This document shows, one piece after another, positions 33,667 to 47,500 of a stretch of DNA of 64,000 nt. The stretch covers positions 3,647-67,646 of the forward strand of contig CAZHFW010000023.1 of the NCBI GenBank assembly GCA_964531675.1. Reading direction: 5' to 3'. This stretch comes from CAZHFW01 sp964531675. Lineage in GTDB: Bacteria; Planctomycetota; Phycisphaerae; Phycisphaerales; UBA1924. The notes under the pieces are model-generated. The model saw only the letters and a program-made list of their open reading frames with translations. It made no database searches and had not been told where the DNA came from. Position 1 is the first letter of the stretch; the number at the start of each line of letters is the position of its first letter. The translations under genes and the position numbers were made by a program.

Positions 33667-34224
33667 ATGGCGACTCACTTCGGTTGGATTGAAGCCCTCA
33701 ACCTGCTTGCAATTCTTGTCTCTCCGGTTATCGCCGTTGCAGTCTCAGTGTGGATCCAGAATCGAAGCGTCCGTAAGGGCGCGAAGATGCAGGTGTTCTC
33801 GACGCTGGTTGCCAACCGGCACCGGCCGATCACGGATGAGAACATTCGCGCGCTTCACATGATTGATGTCGTTTTCGCCGACGAGCCTCGAGTTCGAAGC
33901 CTCTGGCATAGGTATTTTGATCTCACTGGATCTCAAGACGGGACTGGGGATCTTGGATACAAAAAGCGGGAGCAGATCTATCGAGACATGCTTGTTGCTA
34001 TGGGGCGAGAGCTCGGATTCTCAACCAAGGTCGAGCAGGGGGACATCGAGAGGATCTACCAGCCTGTCGGACTCGGGGAGCAGACCAGGTTGCAGGAGGA
34101 GACACAGAAAGAGTTCCTGCGCGTACTCAAGTCCAGCGAGAGCTTTGGCCGGGAGCGGGGGGCCGTAGGCGGGTCCGAGCTCGAGTCGAAGCCAATGGGT
34201 TTGGTTCAGACGGAGCGCAACTAG
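33667..34224 (+). CDS. Small membrane-anchored protein, possibly DUF6680-like
   Basis: A 185-aa protein with one N-terminal span (LNLLAILVSPVIAVAVSVWI) and a soluble helical domain with VANRHRPITDENIRALHMIDVVFADEPRV. That pattern recalls DUF6680 proteins, but the assignment is tentative. A GAGGAG ribosome-binding site six bases before the ATG fixes the start. Its codon use is much less GC-rich than the flanking groEL and dedA genes, so it may have been acquired by transfer. Confidence 0.6.
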   Translation: MATHFGWIEALNLLAILVSPVIAVAVSVWIQNRSVRKGAKMQVFSTLVANRHRPITDENIRALHMIDVVFADEPRVRSLWHRYFDLTGSQDGTGDLGYKKREQIYRDMLVAMGRELGFSTKVEQGDIERIYQPVGLGEQTRLQEETQKEFLRVLKSSESFGRERGAVGGSELESKPMGLVQTERN

Positions 34225-34241
34225 GCGTAATTGGCTCTCTC

Positions 34242-34919
34242 ATGCAGCAGCTCCTGGACATCTTCCTGCATCTGGACAAGCACCTGACCGAGGTTGTGAC
34301 CAACCACGGTCCGTGGGTGTACGGGATCCTGTTTGCGATCATCTTCGCCGAGACGGGGCTGGTGATTCTGCCTTTCCTGCCCGGGGATTCGCTTCTGTTC
34401 GCGGCCGGGGCGCTGTGCGCGACGGGGACGATGAAGCTCTGGCTGGCGGCGACGGTGATGCTGGTCGCGGCGATTCTTGGCGATGCGGTGAACTACCACG
34501 TCGGCAAGTACGTGGGGCCCAAGGTGTTCGCCAAGCAGGTGGATCCCAACGCGCCCAGGACGCTCAAGGACAGGCTCTTGAGCCGGAAGCATCTGGAAGA
34601 GGCGCACCGCTTCTTCGAGAAGCACGGCGGCAAGGCGGTGATCCTGGCGCGGTTCGTGCCCATCGTGCGGACGTTCATTCCGTTCGTGGCGGGCGCGGGC
34701 TCGATGCGGTACGGGCAGTTCGTGCTGTACAACGTGGTGGGGGCGGTCGCGTGGGTGGGGATCTGCATGGGGGCCGGGTACTTCTTCGGGAACATCCCGG
34801 TCGTGAAGCGGAACTTCGAGCTTGTGGTGATCGGGATCGTCGCGGTGTCGCTGCTGCCGATCGCGTTTGAAGTGCTCAAGGCAAAGCGTGCGGCCAAGGT
34901 CGCGGAGGCGGCATCATGA
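34242..34919 (+). CDS. DedA family membrane protein
   Basis: A 225-aa DedA/SNARE-associated-domain protein, a family recently linked to polyprenyl-phosphate or phospholipid transbilayer movement. The family motifs ETGLVILPFLPGDSLLFAAG, HVGKYVGPKVF, FFEKHGGKAVILARFVPIVRTFIPFVAGAGSM and WVGICMGAGYFFG are in the usual order, including the functionally important arginines. Four to six hydrophobic segments are seen. Its stop overlaps the next start (ATGA). Confidence 0.92.
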   Translation: MQQLLDIFLHLDKHLTEVVTNHGPWVYGILFAIIFAETGLVILPFLPGDSLLFAAGALCATGTMKLWLAATVMLVAAILGDAVNYHVGKYVGPKVFAKQVDPNAPRTLKDRLLSRKHLEEAHRFFEKHGGKAVILARFVPIVRTFIPFVAGAGSMRYGQFVLYNVVGAVAWVGICMGAGYFFGNIPVVKRNFELVVIGIVAVSLLPIAFEVLKAKRAAKVAEAAS

Positions 34920-35278
34920 GCAAGGCCAGAGCAAAGCTTTCGACGCTGATCCTGCTGGCGATGGCGGGGTGCGCGGCGGAGCGAGAGATGAAGGTCGAGC
35001 TCGAGGAAGTGCCGACGGCGGTGCGTCAGACGCTCGATCGCGAGCGGATGGGCGGGCCGGTGCTCGAGAGCGAGAAGGAGATCGCCAACGGCAAGACGGT
35101 GTACTCCTTCGACGTGACGATCGACGGGAAGATGTACGACCTGGAGATCGCCGAGGACGGGTCGCTGATCCGCAAGAAGCTCGAGGACGAGCCTTCGGGC
35201 GATCCGAGGCAGGGCGCCAAGCAGCCTGATTTCAATCGTGATCTGGGCAACAGCGGGATGAAGAACGAACGCCACTAA
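34916..35278 (+). CDS. PepSY-like lipoprotein
   Basis: A 120-aa protein with a signal and lipobox (LILLAMAGC). The mature part matches the PepSY/DUF2874 pattern: VPTAVRQTLDRE, then GKTVYSFDVTIDGKMYDLEIAEDGSLI. Such small domains are thought to inhibit peptidases or bind partners in the envelope. It overlaps dedA by four bases, which suggests a coupled envelope function. Confidence 0.75.
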   Translation: MSKARAKLSTLILLAMAGCAAEREMKVELEEVPTAVRQTLDRERMGGPVLESEKEIANGKTVYSFDVTIDGKMYDLEIAEDGSLIRKKLEDEPSGDPRQGAKQPDFNRDLGNSGMKNERH

Positions 35279-35305
35279 GAGGCAGGGAGCGAGCGGAAAA
35301 GCGTC

Positions 35306-35782
35306 ATGGCCAGGCATCAGGACAACTGCGAGATCTGCGCGAAGATCGGGATGTGCCGGGAAGGGCGACATCCGGGTCTGATCGCGGAGCTTGACACCGG
35401 GTACGCGGTGCTGGGCGATTCGCAGCAGTTCCGCGGGTACAGCCTGCTGCTTTCCAAGACTCCGGCAACGGAGCTTGGCGAGCTGGAAGCGGGCGTGCGG
35501 GCGCGGTTCCTGGAGGAGATGGCGCAGCTCTCGATGGCGGTGGCTTTTGTGGTGAAGCCCCACAAGTTGAACTACGAATCGCTCGGCAATCTGGTGCATC
35601 ACCTGCACTGGCATGTGTTCCCGCGGCAGCTGACGGATGCGGATCCGAAGGCGCCGGTGTGGGGGCAGATGCACAAGGCGGGGAGCGAGGAGGCGGAGCG
35701 TGACAGGCTCGATCCGGCGAAGCACAGCGGTTTGATCGGGGAGATCCGATCGGCGCTGGAGCGGATCCGGCGGGCGGGTTGA
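35306..35782 (+). CDS. HIT family protein
   Basis: A 158-aa histidine-triad nucleotide hydrolase or transferase. The triad is in NLVHHLHWHVFPR, and the domain begins with a CEIC pair and RGYSLLLSKTPATELGEL, typical of the N-terminal half. HIT proteins cleave nucleotide phosphoramidates or dinucleoside polyphosphates; the specific substrate is unknown. It precedes groES by 57 bases. Confidence 0.9.
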   Translation: MARHQDNCEICAKIGMCREGRHPGLIAELDTGYAVLGDSQQFRGYSLLLSKTPATELGELEAGVRARFLEEMAQLSMAVAFVVKPHKLNYESLGNLVHHLHWHVFPRQLTDADPKAPVWGQMHKAGSEEAERDRLDPAKHSGLIGEIRSALERIRRAG

Positions 35783-35839
35783 GTGTTCGGAGACCGGAAC
35801 CTGTACAGGCCTCAGGGCCTTTGAGAACGGAGATCTGCA

Positions 35840-36130
35840 ATGGCTGTGAAACCACTCGAGGATCGTGTCCTGATCAAGCCCATCGAAGCCGAGACCAAGA
35901 CGGCGTCGGGGATCTACCTGCCTGAGACGGCCAAGGAGAAGCCCGTCAAGGGTGAGATCGTCGCGACCGGCCCGGGCAAGCGCCTGGAGAACGGGAAGCG
36001 CGCCGAGATGTCCGTCAAGGTCGGCGACACGGTGGTGTACGGGAAGTACGCGGGCACCGAAGTGGAGATCAAGGGCATCAAGCACCTGATCGTCCGCGAG
36101 GGCGAGCTGCTCGGCGTGATTGGCGGCTGA
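35840..36130 (+). CDS. groES: Co-chaperonin GroES
   Basis: A 96-aa lid subunit of the chaperonin. The N-terminal VKPLEDRVLIKPIEAETKTASGIYLP includes the mobile loop that binds GroEL. The C-terminal YGKYAGTEVEIKGIKHLIVREGELLGVI matches the family, and the length is normal. A GGAG sequence before the ATG supports the start. It is followed after 111 bases by groEL2, with a long palindrome in the gap. Confidence 0.96.
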   Translation: MAVKPLEDRVLIKPIEAETKTASGIYLPETAKEKPVKGEIVATGPGKRLENGKRAEMSVKVGDTVVYGKYAGTEVEIKGIKHLIVREGELLGVIGG

Positions 36131-36134
36131 GAGC

Positions 36135-36221
36135 TGCCAAAGGGCCAAATGGCGAAATGCCAAATGGCCAAAGGCTGATTCCGGTACTCATTTGGCAGTT
36201 TGGGATTTGGCCCTTTGGCCA
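36135..36221. repeat. Long imperfect palindrome of the AAATGGC family between groES and groEL2
   Basis: The left arm (36135-36166, TGCCAAAGGGCCAAATGGCG and onward) pairs with the right arm (36189-36221, CATTTGGCAGTTTGG and onward). About 80 percent of positions match, including CCAAAGGGCCAAAT against ATTTGGCCCTTTGG. It uses the same CCAAATGGC words as the patches near 5.3, 6.5 and 15.5 kb. If transcribed it would form a hairpin between the two cistrons and could tune the groES/groEL ratio. Confidence 0.8.
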
Positions 36222-36241
36222 TTTTCACGAGGTACGAATCC

Positions 36242-37855
<1,614 letters not shown>

Positions 37856-38040
37856 GTGGGGGAGAGGGACTGGGCATCGGGTAATGGGCATCGGGCACTG
37901 GGCACTGGTGAGAACCAGGAGCAAAGCGGCCGAGGTCTGGGCGCCGATCTGGTGTGGCGGGCGTCGTGCCTGCGACCACCCTCTCCGGAAGTCAAAGAGT
38001 TCATCACGGGCCCGCGAGCGAAGGCTGGCGGGTCCGATTC

Positions 38041-38661
38041 ATGCAAGCGGGTCCGATCGAATCCTCGTGGTTTGATAACCCCAGCTGGGTCGGGGTCGCG
38101 ATCAGCGCGATCTCCGCGCTGGCGTCGATCCTGACGTTCATCGCGGCGGCGGTGTACACCTACTTCACGAGGCAGCTCCTGAAGGAATCGCAGCGGCTGA
38201 CGACGGCGGCGGTCGAGCCCTCGGTGATCGCGTACCTGCGGCCTTCGGCGCGGGGGGGGCCCTGGCCCGAGCTGGTCTTTGAGAACGTGGGGGGAGGCGT
38301 CGCGTGCGACGTCAACTGGGCGCCCTTCACGGATGAGTCACAGATCGAGCGGTTCACGCTCGGGCCCTCGCTCCGGAAGGCGACCCGCGATCTGGGGCAG
38401 CTTCCGCCTCGGGCCCAGCGCGTGTTCGAGCTGGTGACGGAGAATCCCAAGGCGACGGAGAAGCTCTGCACGATCCGCGTGTCCTGGAGGCGTGCGCACG
38501 GCTCGCACGATGAGAACCTGAAGCTCCAGGGCGGGCTGTACCTGCTCAGCGTGCGTGATCTGGACGGGCTCGGTCTGGTGGCGGATGGCTTCTCGAACCA
38601 GCTGATCGCGGAAGAGCTCAAGAGGTTGACGCAGGTCGTTCACGAAAGGCTGAAGCCATAA
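38041..38661 (+). CDS. Membrane-anchored protein, unknown
   Basis: A 206-aa protein with an N-terminal span (WVGVAISAISALASILTFIAAAVYTYF) and a soluble beta-rich domain (PWPELVFENVGGGVACDVNW...LPPRAQRVFEL). The layout, a short anchor plus a domain with a VFENVGGG-like strand, matches many uncharacterised bacterial proteins. Its TAA stop shares a base with the dnaJ ATG (TAATG), so dnaJ translation may be coupled to it. Confidence 0.6.
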   Translation: MQAGPIESSWFDNPSWVGVAISAISALASILTFIAAAVYTYFTRQLLKESQRLTTAAVEPSVIAYLRPSARGGPWPELVFENVGGGVACDVNWAPFTDESQIERFTLGPSLRKATRDLGQLPPRAQRVFELVTENPKATEKLCTIRVSWRRAHGSHDENLKLQGGLYLLSVRDLDGLGLVADGFSNQLIAEELKRLTQVVHERLKP

Positions 38662-39815
38662 TGCCTCCCGGCACTCGCGACTTTTACGAGGTCCTTGGCG
38701 TTGAGAAATCCGCGGATGCGGAGGAGATCAAGCGCGCGTATCGCCGTCTGGCGATGAAGTATCACCCGGACCGAAATCCGGGGGACGCCGAGGCTGAGGC
38801 GAAGTTCAAGGAAGCGGCGGCGGCGTACGAGGTGCTCGCGGACGAGCAGAAGCGGAAGGTCTACGACCAGTACGGCCATGAGGGCCTGCGTTCGGGCGGC
38901 GGGCCCGCGGGGCACGACTTCTCGCGCATGAATGTCGAGGACATCTTCTCGATGTTCAACGACATCTTCGGCGGCGGGGGGATGGGCGGGCGTGGACAGC
39001 GCCGCGGTCCGGCGCGCGGGTATGACCTGGAGACCGAGCTCGAGCTTTCGCTCGTCGAGGTGAAGGACGGCACCGAGCGCGAGGTCGAGTTCACGAGGCT
39101 CGATGTGTGCGACACGTGCACCGGGACGGGCGCCAAGCCCGGGTCCAAGCCTGTGACGTGCACGACGTGCGGCGGGCACGGCAAGGTCCAGCAGACCGGC
39201 CTTGGCGGGATGTTCCGCATGGTGACGGCTTGCCCGACCTGCGGCGGGCGCGGGCAGATGATCAAGGATCACTGCGATGCGTGCCGGGGCAAGGGGCGGA
39301 TTCCGCGCAAGCGCAAGCTCTCGGTCAAGATCCCGCCCGGGATTCAGGATGGTCAGGCGGTGCGGGTCGCGGGCGAGGGCGAACCGCCGCCGCCGGAGAT
39401 GAGCCCCAAGGGCGAGGGCGTGCGCGGCGATCTGCACGTGGTGGTGCGTGTGGAAGAGCACGAGGTCTTCAAGCGCGACGGGGATCAGCTCATCATGGAG
39501 CTGCCCCTGCTTTTCACGCAGGCGGCGCTGGGAGCGGAGATCGACGTGCCGACGCTGGATGGGAAGCGGAAGCTGACGATCCCGAAGGGGACGCAATACG
39601 GCGCGATGTTCCGGGTGACGGAGGCGGGGCTTCCGAACCTGAGGTCGGGTCGGCGCGGGGATCTGATCGCGGTGGTGAAGATCGAGATTCCCAAGAAGCT
39701 CAACGCCAAGCAGGAGAAGGCCCTGCGGGACTATGCGACCGCGGAGGAGACGATCGTGCTCCCCGAGACGCAGGGGTTCTGGAAGAAGGTCAAGGACTTC
39801 ATGAGCGGCGAGTGA
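38661..39815 (+). CDS. dnaJ: Chaperone DnaJ
   Basis: A 384-aa type I Hsp40. The J domain carries HPD at residues 35-37 (AMKYHPDRNPG), followed by a Gly/Phe region (GGPAGHDF...DIFGGGGMGG) and four CxxCxGxG zinc motifs starting CDTCTGTG, CTTCGGHG, CPTCGGRG and CDACRGKG. The C-terminal substrate-binding beta domains complete it. It hands clients to DnaK, which is not in the window. It precedes grpE, the reverse of the common grpE-dnaK-dnaJ order. Confidence 0.97.
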   Translation: MPPGTRDFYEVLGVEKSADAEEIKRAYRRLAMKYHPDRNPGDAEAEAKFKEAAAAYEVLADEQKRKVYDQYGHEGLRSGGGPAGHDFSRMNVEDIFSMFNDIFGGGGMGGRGQRRGPARGYDLETELELSLVEVKDGTEREVEFTRLDVCDTCTGTGAKPGSKPVTCTTCGGHGKVQQTGLGGMFRMVTACPTCGGRGQMIKDHCDACRGKGRIPRKRKLSVKIPPGIQDGQAVRVAGEGEPPPPEMSPKGEGVRGDLHVVVRVEEHEVFKRDGDQLIMELPLLFTQAALGAEIDVPTLDGKRKLTIPKGTQYGAMFRVTEAGLPNLRSGRRGDLIAVVKIEIPKKLNAKQEKALRDYATAEETIVLPETQGFWKKVKDFMSGE

Positions 39816-39876
39816 CGCGTTCGGGAAGGCCGCGAAGGATCAGAGAAGAAGGGCGCACGTGCTCTGGAGACGGAAG

Positions 39877-40446
39877 ATGAATCAGCCGCAGGAGAAGCAG
39901 GAGCAGCAGCCGGCGGGTCAGCCGCAGCCCGAGACGCCTCAGCCCGGGGGTGAGGAGTCGTGGCCTGTGGCGGATGAGCTGGTGGCGGAGCTCGAGAAGC
40001 TCCGCGCCGAGCGCGATGAGCACAACCAGCGGTATCTGCGGACGCTCGCGGACTTCCAGAACTATCAGCGCCGCGCCCTGCAGAACGAGCAGACGGCCAA
40101 GGTCGAGGGGATGACCAAGGCGGTGGAGCGGATCTTCGGGGTGCTTGATCACTTCGATCTGGCTCTGAATCAGGACACGAGCAAGGCCAGCGCCGAGCAG
40201 ATCGTGCAGGGTGTGAAGCTCATCCGCGACGAGTTCTCGCGCGTGCTGGCGAGCCTCGGGGTCGGGCTGATCAATCCCAAGCCCAACGACGAGTTCGTGC
40301 CCGGCAGGCACGAGGCGGTGATGCAGCAACCCGCGGAGGGCGTCGAGCCCGGGCGCGTGGTGGCCTGCTTCCAGCCCGGGTACACGCTGATGTCGGGGAC
40401 GACGGAGCGCGTGCTGCGTGCGGCCAAGGTCTCTGTGTCGCCCTGA
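39877..40446 (+). CDS. grpE: Nucleotide exchange factor GrpE
   Basis: A 189-aa DnaK nucleotide-exchange factor. A Gln/Pro-rich disordered N-terminus precedes a long helix (ELVAELEKLRAERDEHNQRYLRTLADFQNYQRR) and the beta-wing domain with EGVKLIRDEFSRVLASLGVGLINPKPNDEFVPGRHEAV. ATG 39877 is preceded by GGAGACGG, while GTG 39859 is an alternative. With dnaJ it forms a short cochaperone operon. Confidence 0.95.
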   Translation: MNQPQEKQEQQPAGQPQPETPQPGGEESWPVADELVAELEKLRAERDEHNQRYLRTLADFQNYQRRALQNEQTAKVEGMTKAVERIFGVLDHFDLALNQDTSKASAEQIVQGVKLIRDEFSRVLASLGVGLINPKPNDEFVPGRHEAVMQQPAEGVEPGRVVACFQPGYTLMSGTTERVLRAAKVSVSP

Positions 40447-40465
40447 TGGGCTTTGGGGGAGCGCG

Positions 40466-40873
40466 ATGCCGACGTATGACTATCGCTGCAGGGCCTGCGG
40501 GCACGAGTTCGAAGAGTTCCAGTCGATGACCGCGCCGGTGCTGAAGAAGTGCCCCGAGTGCGGGAAGAACCAGCTCGAACGGCTCATCGGAACCGGCGCG
40601 GCCCTGATCTTCAAGGGGTCGGGCTTCTACCAGACGGACTATCGCACCGAGTCGTACAAGAAGGGCGCCGAGTCGGAGAAGTCGGGCGGGGATAAGTCCG
40701 AGTCCAGGTCGGAGTCCAAGGCCGACAGCAAGCCCGACGGGAAGGCGGAGGCGGCGCCCGCGGCCAAGGCTTCGGATTCCAAGCCCGTCGACAAGGCGCC
40801 TGCAACCAAAGCCGAACCAAAGGCAGCGCCCGCGAAGGCTTCCGGGAAGAGCGGCGCGGGCAAGAAGAAGTGA
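40466..40873 (+). CDS. FmdB-family zinc-ribbon protein
   Basis: A 135-aa protein. The N-terminal FmdB zinc ribbon is MPTYDYRCRACGHEFEEFQS...KKCPECGK with two CxxC pairs, then a GSGFYQTDYR stretch conserved in the family. The C-terminal half is a Lys/Ser/Ala-rich, low-complexity tail, longer than usual. Family members are putative regulatory or metal-binding proteins. It lies between grpE and acpS on the same strand. Confidence 0.85.
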   Translation: MPTYDYRCRACGHEFEEFQSMTAPVLKKCPECGKNQLERLIGTGAALIFKGSGFYQTDYRTESYKKGAESEKSGGDKSESRSESKADSKPDGKAEAAPAAKASDSKPVDKAPATKAEPKAAPAKASGKSGAGKKK

Positions 40874-40876
40874 ACC

Positions 40877-41260
40877 ATGCGGATCATCGGGCACGGCATC
40901 GACGTGACACCCATCGCGCGGATCGCGCGGATGGTGGCTGATCACGGCGAGGCGTTCCTGACCCGGGTCTTCAGCGACGCCGAGCGGCAATACGCGCTGG
41001 GACGCAAGCGGCAGAACGAGCACCTGGCGGCCCGATTTGCCGCCAAGGAGGCGGTGCTCAAGGCCCTGGGGACGGGCTGGTCCAACGGGATCGGCTGGAC
41101 CGATGTAGAGGTCACGCTCGAGCCTTCGGGAGCGCCGGGTGTGAAGCTGCATAATCGGGCGGCGGAGATCGCCTCGAAGATGGGCGTGCGGGAGTGGCAC
41201 CTTTCGCTGACGCACACCGAGGAGATCGCGATGGCGTCGGCGATCGCGGTGGGGGACTGA
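40877..41260 (+). CDS. acpS: Holo-[acyl-carrier-protein] synthase
   Basis: A 127-aa 4'-phosphopantetheinyl transferase that activates ACP for fatty-acid synthesis. The N-terminal GHGIDVTPIARI carries the metal-binding Asp, and RFAAKEAVLKALGTG is the family signature with its catalytic Glu. WHLSLTHTEEIAMASAIA completes the fold. It starts four bases after the FmdB-like stop. Confidence 0.95.
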   Translation: MRIIGHGIDVTPIARIARMVADHGEAFLTRVFSDAERQYALGRKRQNEHLAARFAAKEAVLKALGTGWSNGIGWTDVEVTLEPSGAPGVKLHNRAAEIASKMGVREWHLSLTHTEEIAMASAIAVGD

Positions 41261-41301
41261 GGGGGCGGGGTCGTGGGTCGCCGCGCCTTGGGCGGGGGGC
41301 C

Positions 41302-41307
41302 TAATCT
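41302..41307 (+). promoter_or_regulatory. Candidate -10 element (TAATCT) for serC
   Basis: TAATCT lies 29 bases before the serC ATG in a GC-rich spacer. A CCGGAGG ribosome-binding site follows at about 41321-41327. No clear -35 is visible. Confidence 0.3.
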
Positions 41308-41336
41308 TCTGGAAACCGAACCGGAGGACCACGCCC

Positions 41337-42539
41337 ATGACGACTGTCGCTCCCCATCCTGCCCAGGCTGTCAAGACCACCAGCGCGGGTGACCGTGTGT
41401 TCAACTTCTCCGCGGGGCCGGGGTGTCTTCCCGACGAGGTGCTGCGCCAGATCCAGTCGGACACGTGGAACATCTTCGGGACGGGGATCGGCATCTTCGA
41501 GCACTCGCACCGCGGCAAGGCGTACGACCGCGTGCTGGCCGAGGCCGATGCGGACTTCCGGAAGATCTCCAACCTGCCGGCGAACTACAAGCTTCTGTTC
41601 CTGACCGGCGGCGCGACGAGCCAGAACTTCATGGTTCCGATGAACCTGAAGAGCTTCGACCAGACCGCGGACTACATCACGACGGGTTACTGGGCGGAGA
41701 AGAGCTTCGAGCAGGCGCGGATGTACGGCGTCGTCAACGAGGCGTACTCGGGCAAGGCCGACGCGTACGCGCACATCCCGGACGACAACGAGATCAAGCT
41801 CTCGGCGAACCCGGCGTACGTGCACATCTGCTCGAACAACACGATCTACGGCACGGAGTGGCACGCCAAGAACGCCGACGGGTCGGCGAACTACGGCGCG
41901 ATGATGCGCCTGCCCAACATCCCGGCGGGCGTGCCTCTGGTGTGCGACATGTCGAGCGACATCTATTGCCGCCCGGTGGACTTCACGAAGTTCGGTCTGG
42001 TGTACGCGGGCGCTCAGAAGAACCTGGGCGTGGCGGGCACGACGATCGTGGTGGTCCGTGATGATCTGCTGGAGCGCAAGGTGACGGACAAGGACGGGTC
42101 GGCCCGCGCGATCCCGGGGATGCTCCAGTACAAGGTGCAGGCCAAGGACGAGAGCCGTCACAACACGCCGCCGTCGGGCGCGATTTACATCAGCGGTCAG
42201 GTGTTCAAGTGGATCCTGCGTCAGGGCGGGCTTGAGGCGATGGCCAAGCACAACGTGGAGAAGGCCGGGCTGATCTACAAGGCGGTCGACGAGTCGGGCG
42301 GCTTCTACAAGGGCCACGCGAGGAAGGACAGCCGGAGTCTGATGAACATCACGTTCCGCTGCCCGAAGCCCGAGCTTGACGACGCGTTCGTGAAGGAAGC
42401 CGAGAAGGCGGGCCTGGACGGGCTCAAGGGCCACCGCGCGACGGGTGGGATGCGTGCGAGCACGTACAACGCGATGCCGCGGGCCGGTTGTGAGGCGTTG
42501 GCGTCGTTCATGCGGGAGTTCTGCCGCAAGAACGGGTGA
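41337..42539 (+). CDS. serC: Phosphoserine aminotransferase
   Basis: A 400-aa PLP enzyme of serine (and pyridoxal) biosynthesis that makes phosphoserine from 3-phosphohydroxypyruvate and glutamate. The N-terminal FNFSAGPGCLPDEVL, GIGIFEHSHRGKAYD and the PLP-lysine context VYAGAQKNLGVAGTTIVVV are diagnostic, as is GHRATGGMRASTYNAM near the C-terminus. It is longer than the standard form by about 20 residues at the N-terminus and an internal loop. The ATG has a CCGGAGG ribosome-binding site nine bases upstream. An SDR gene follows 14 bases later. Confidence 0.96.
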   Translation: MTTVAPHPAQAVKTTSAGDRVFNFSAGPGCLPDEVLRQIQSDTWNIFGTGIGIFEHSHRGKAYDRVLAEADADFRKISNLPANYKLLFLTGGATSQNFMVPMNLKSFDQTADYITTGYWAEKSFEQARMYGVVNEAYSGKADAYAHIPDDNEIKLSANPAYVHICSNNTIYGTEWHAKNADGSANYGAMMRLPNIPAGVPLVCDMSSDIYCRPVDFTKFGLVYAGAQKNLGVAGTTIVVVRDDLLERKVTDKDGSARAIPGMLQYKVQAKDESRHNTPPSGAIYISGQVFKWILRQGGLEAMAKHNVEKAGLIYKAVDESGGFYKGHARKDSRSLMNITFRCPKPELDDAFVKEAEKAGLDGLKGHRATGGMRASTYNAMPRAGCEALASFMREFCRKNG

Positions 42540-42553
42540 CGGGGAAGGGCAGC

Positions 42554-43354
42554 ATGAGAAGGCTTGAAGGCCGCGTTGCGCTGGTTACGGGAGCGGCGCG
42601 AGGCATTGGTCTGGCGATCTGCCGCGCTTTCGCAGCGGAGGGCGCCCGCGTCTGGCTTACGGACATCCTGGATGGGACGGCGGAGGCCCGCGCGATCGGC
42701 GCGACGTACGTCAGGCTTGACGTGCGCGAGGAGTCCGACTGGGTCCGGGTGGTCGGATCGGTGTTGATCGCGGCGGGCAGGCTCGACGTGGTCGTGAACA
42801 ACGCGGGGATCACGGGGTTCGAGCAGGGCTTTGTACCCCACGATCCGGAGCACGCCGACCTTGAGGCTTGGCGACGGGTGCATCGGACCAATCTCGATGG
42901 CGTCTTTCTGGGCTGCAAGCATGCGATCGGTGCGATGCGAAAGACCGGGCAGGGCTCGATCATCAACATCGGGTCGCGCTCGGGCGTCGTCGGCATTCCC
43001 GGGGCGGCGGCGTACGCGTCGAGCAAGGCGGCGGTCCGCAATCACACCAAGACCGTGGCGCTGTACTGCGCCGAGCAGGGGATGCGCGTGCGGTGCAATG
43101 TCATTCAGCCCGCCGCGATCCTGACGCCCATGTGGGAGCCTGTCCTGGGGGATGGACCGGATCGGGCCCAGCGGATGGCGGAGTTCACCAAGGACACGCC
43201 TTTGGCGCGGTTTGGGACTCCAGAGGAAGTTGCGGCGCTGGCGGTGTACCTGGCGAGCGACGAGTCGGCCTACACGACGGGCGCGGAGTTCACGATCGAT
43301 GGCGGGATTCTCGCGGGAACCGCGACGCCCCCGCGACAGGCGGACAATCGCTGA
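42554..43354 (+). CDS. SDR family oxidoreductase
   Basis: A 266-aa classical short-chain dehydrogenase with TGAARGIGLAICR, VNNAGITG, a catalytic Ser in NIGSRSGVVG and the YASSK active site. The C-terminal DESAYTTGAEFTIDGGI is typical of NAD-dependent 3-beta/3-alpha-hydroxysteroid or glucose dehydrogenase-like SDRs. The substrate is unknown. It follows serC closely and may be cotranscribed with it. Confidence 0.88.
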   Translation: MRRLEGRVALVTGAARGIGLAICRAFAAEGARVWLTDILDGTAEARAIGATYVRLDVREESDWVRVVGSVLIAAGRLDVVVNNAGITGFEQGFVPHDPEHADLEAWRRVHRTNLDGVFLGCKHAIGAMRKTGQGSIINIGSRSGVVGIPGAAAYASSKAAVRNHTKTVALYCAEQGMRVRCNVIQPAAILTPMWEPVLGDGPDRAQRMAEFTKDTPLARFGTPEEVAALAVYLASDESAYTTGAEFTIDGGILAGTATPPRQADNR

Positions 43355-43362
43355 CGATCCGT

Positions 43363-43704
43363 TCAGGAGAACCGCGGCGTGAACCAGATGCGGTCGATCT
43401 TGCCCTCGCGGACGCGGTAGATCGCGATGACGTGGGCCGGTTCACGGCCGGGAACACCTGTCACGAACTCGGTGTCGATGATGTAGTCACCCGCGATCTG
43501 GCGGTTGGCCAGAGCTGCACGCTGGTCGGGCCAGCGGGCGAACTGCGCGGTGTACGCCTCGCGGAAGGCGGCGATGCCCTGGAGCCTGACCGCGCCCGAG
43601 TCCAGATCGGTCACGATGACGTCGTCGGCGTAGCACGCGCAGAACGCGGCGGCGTCGCGGGCGTTGTAGGCGGAGAGTTGGCGCTGAACGATCGACTCGG
43701 GCAT
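43363..43704 (-). CDS. NTF2-like/SnoaL-like protein
   Basis: A 113-aa cone-shaped alpha+beta fold protein of the NTF2 superfamily. The pattern VQRQLSAYNARDAAAFCACYADDVIVTD, then FREAYTAQFARWP and a final strand VIAIYRVREGKIDRIWF, is typical of steroid isomerase-like or SnoaL-like proteins. The catalytic residues of known enzymes are not clearly conserved, so a binding role is possible. It is convergent with the SDR gene, with an 8-base gap. Confidence 0.75.
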   Translation of the reverse strand: MPESIVQRQLSAYNARDAAAFCACYADDVIVTDLDSGAVRLQGIAAFREAYTAQFARWPDQRAALANRQIAGDYIIDTEFVTGVPGREPAHVIAIYRVREGKIDRIWFTPRFS

Positions 43705-43775
43705 GGGCTTCCCCAGAGTTGGACGTTCGCCAGCGTGGGCGTGAGGTCCTGGGACTCAAGCCTTGGTCGCGGTCC

Positions 43776-47420
<3,645 letters not shown>

Positions 47421-47500
47421 GCGCCTGACTCACCTTCTGAAAGGGCGATGGGACTGGCCGCGGAGCGGCGGGGGCAGTGTAGGGCGGGTTCCCCATCTTT

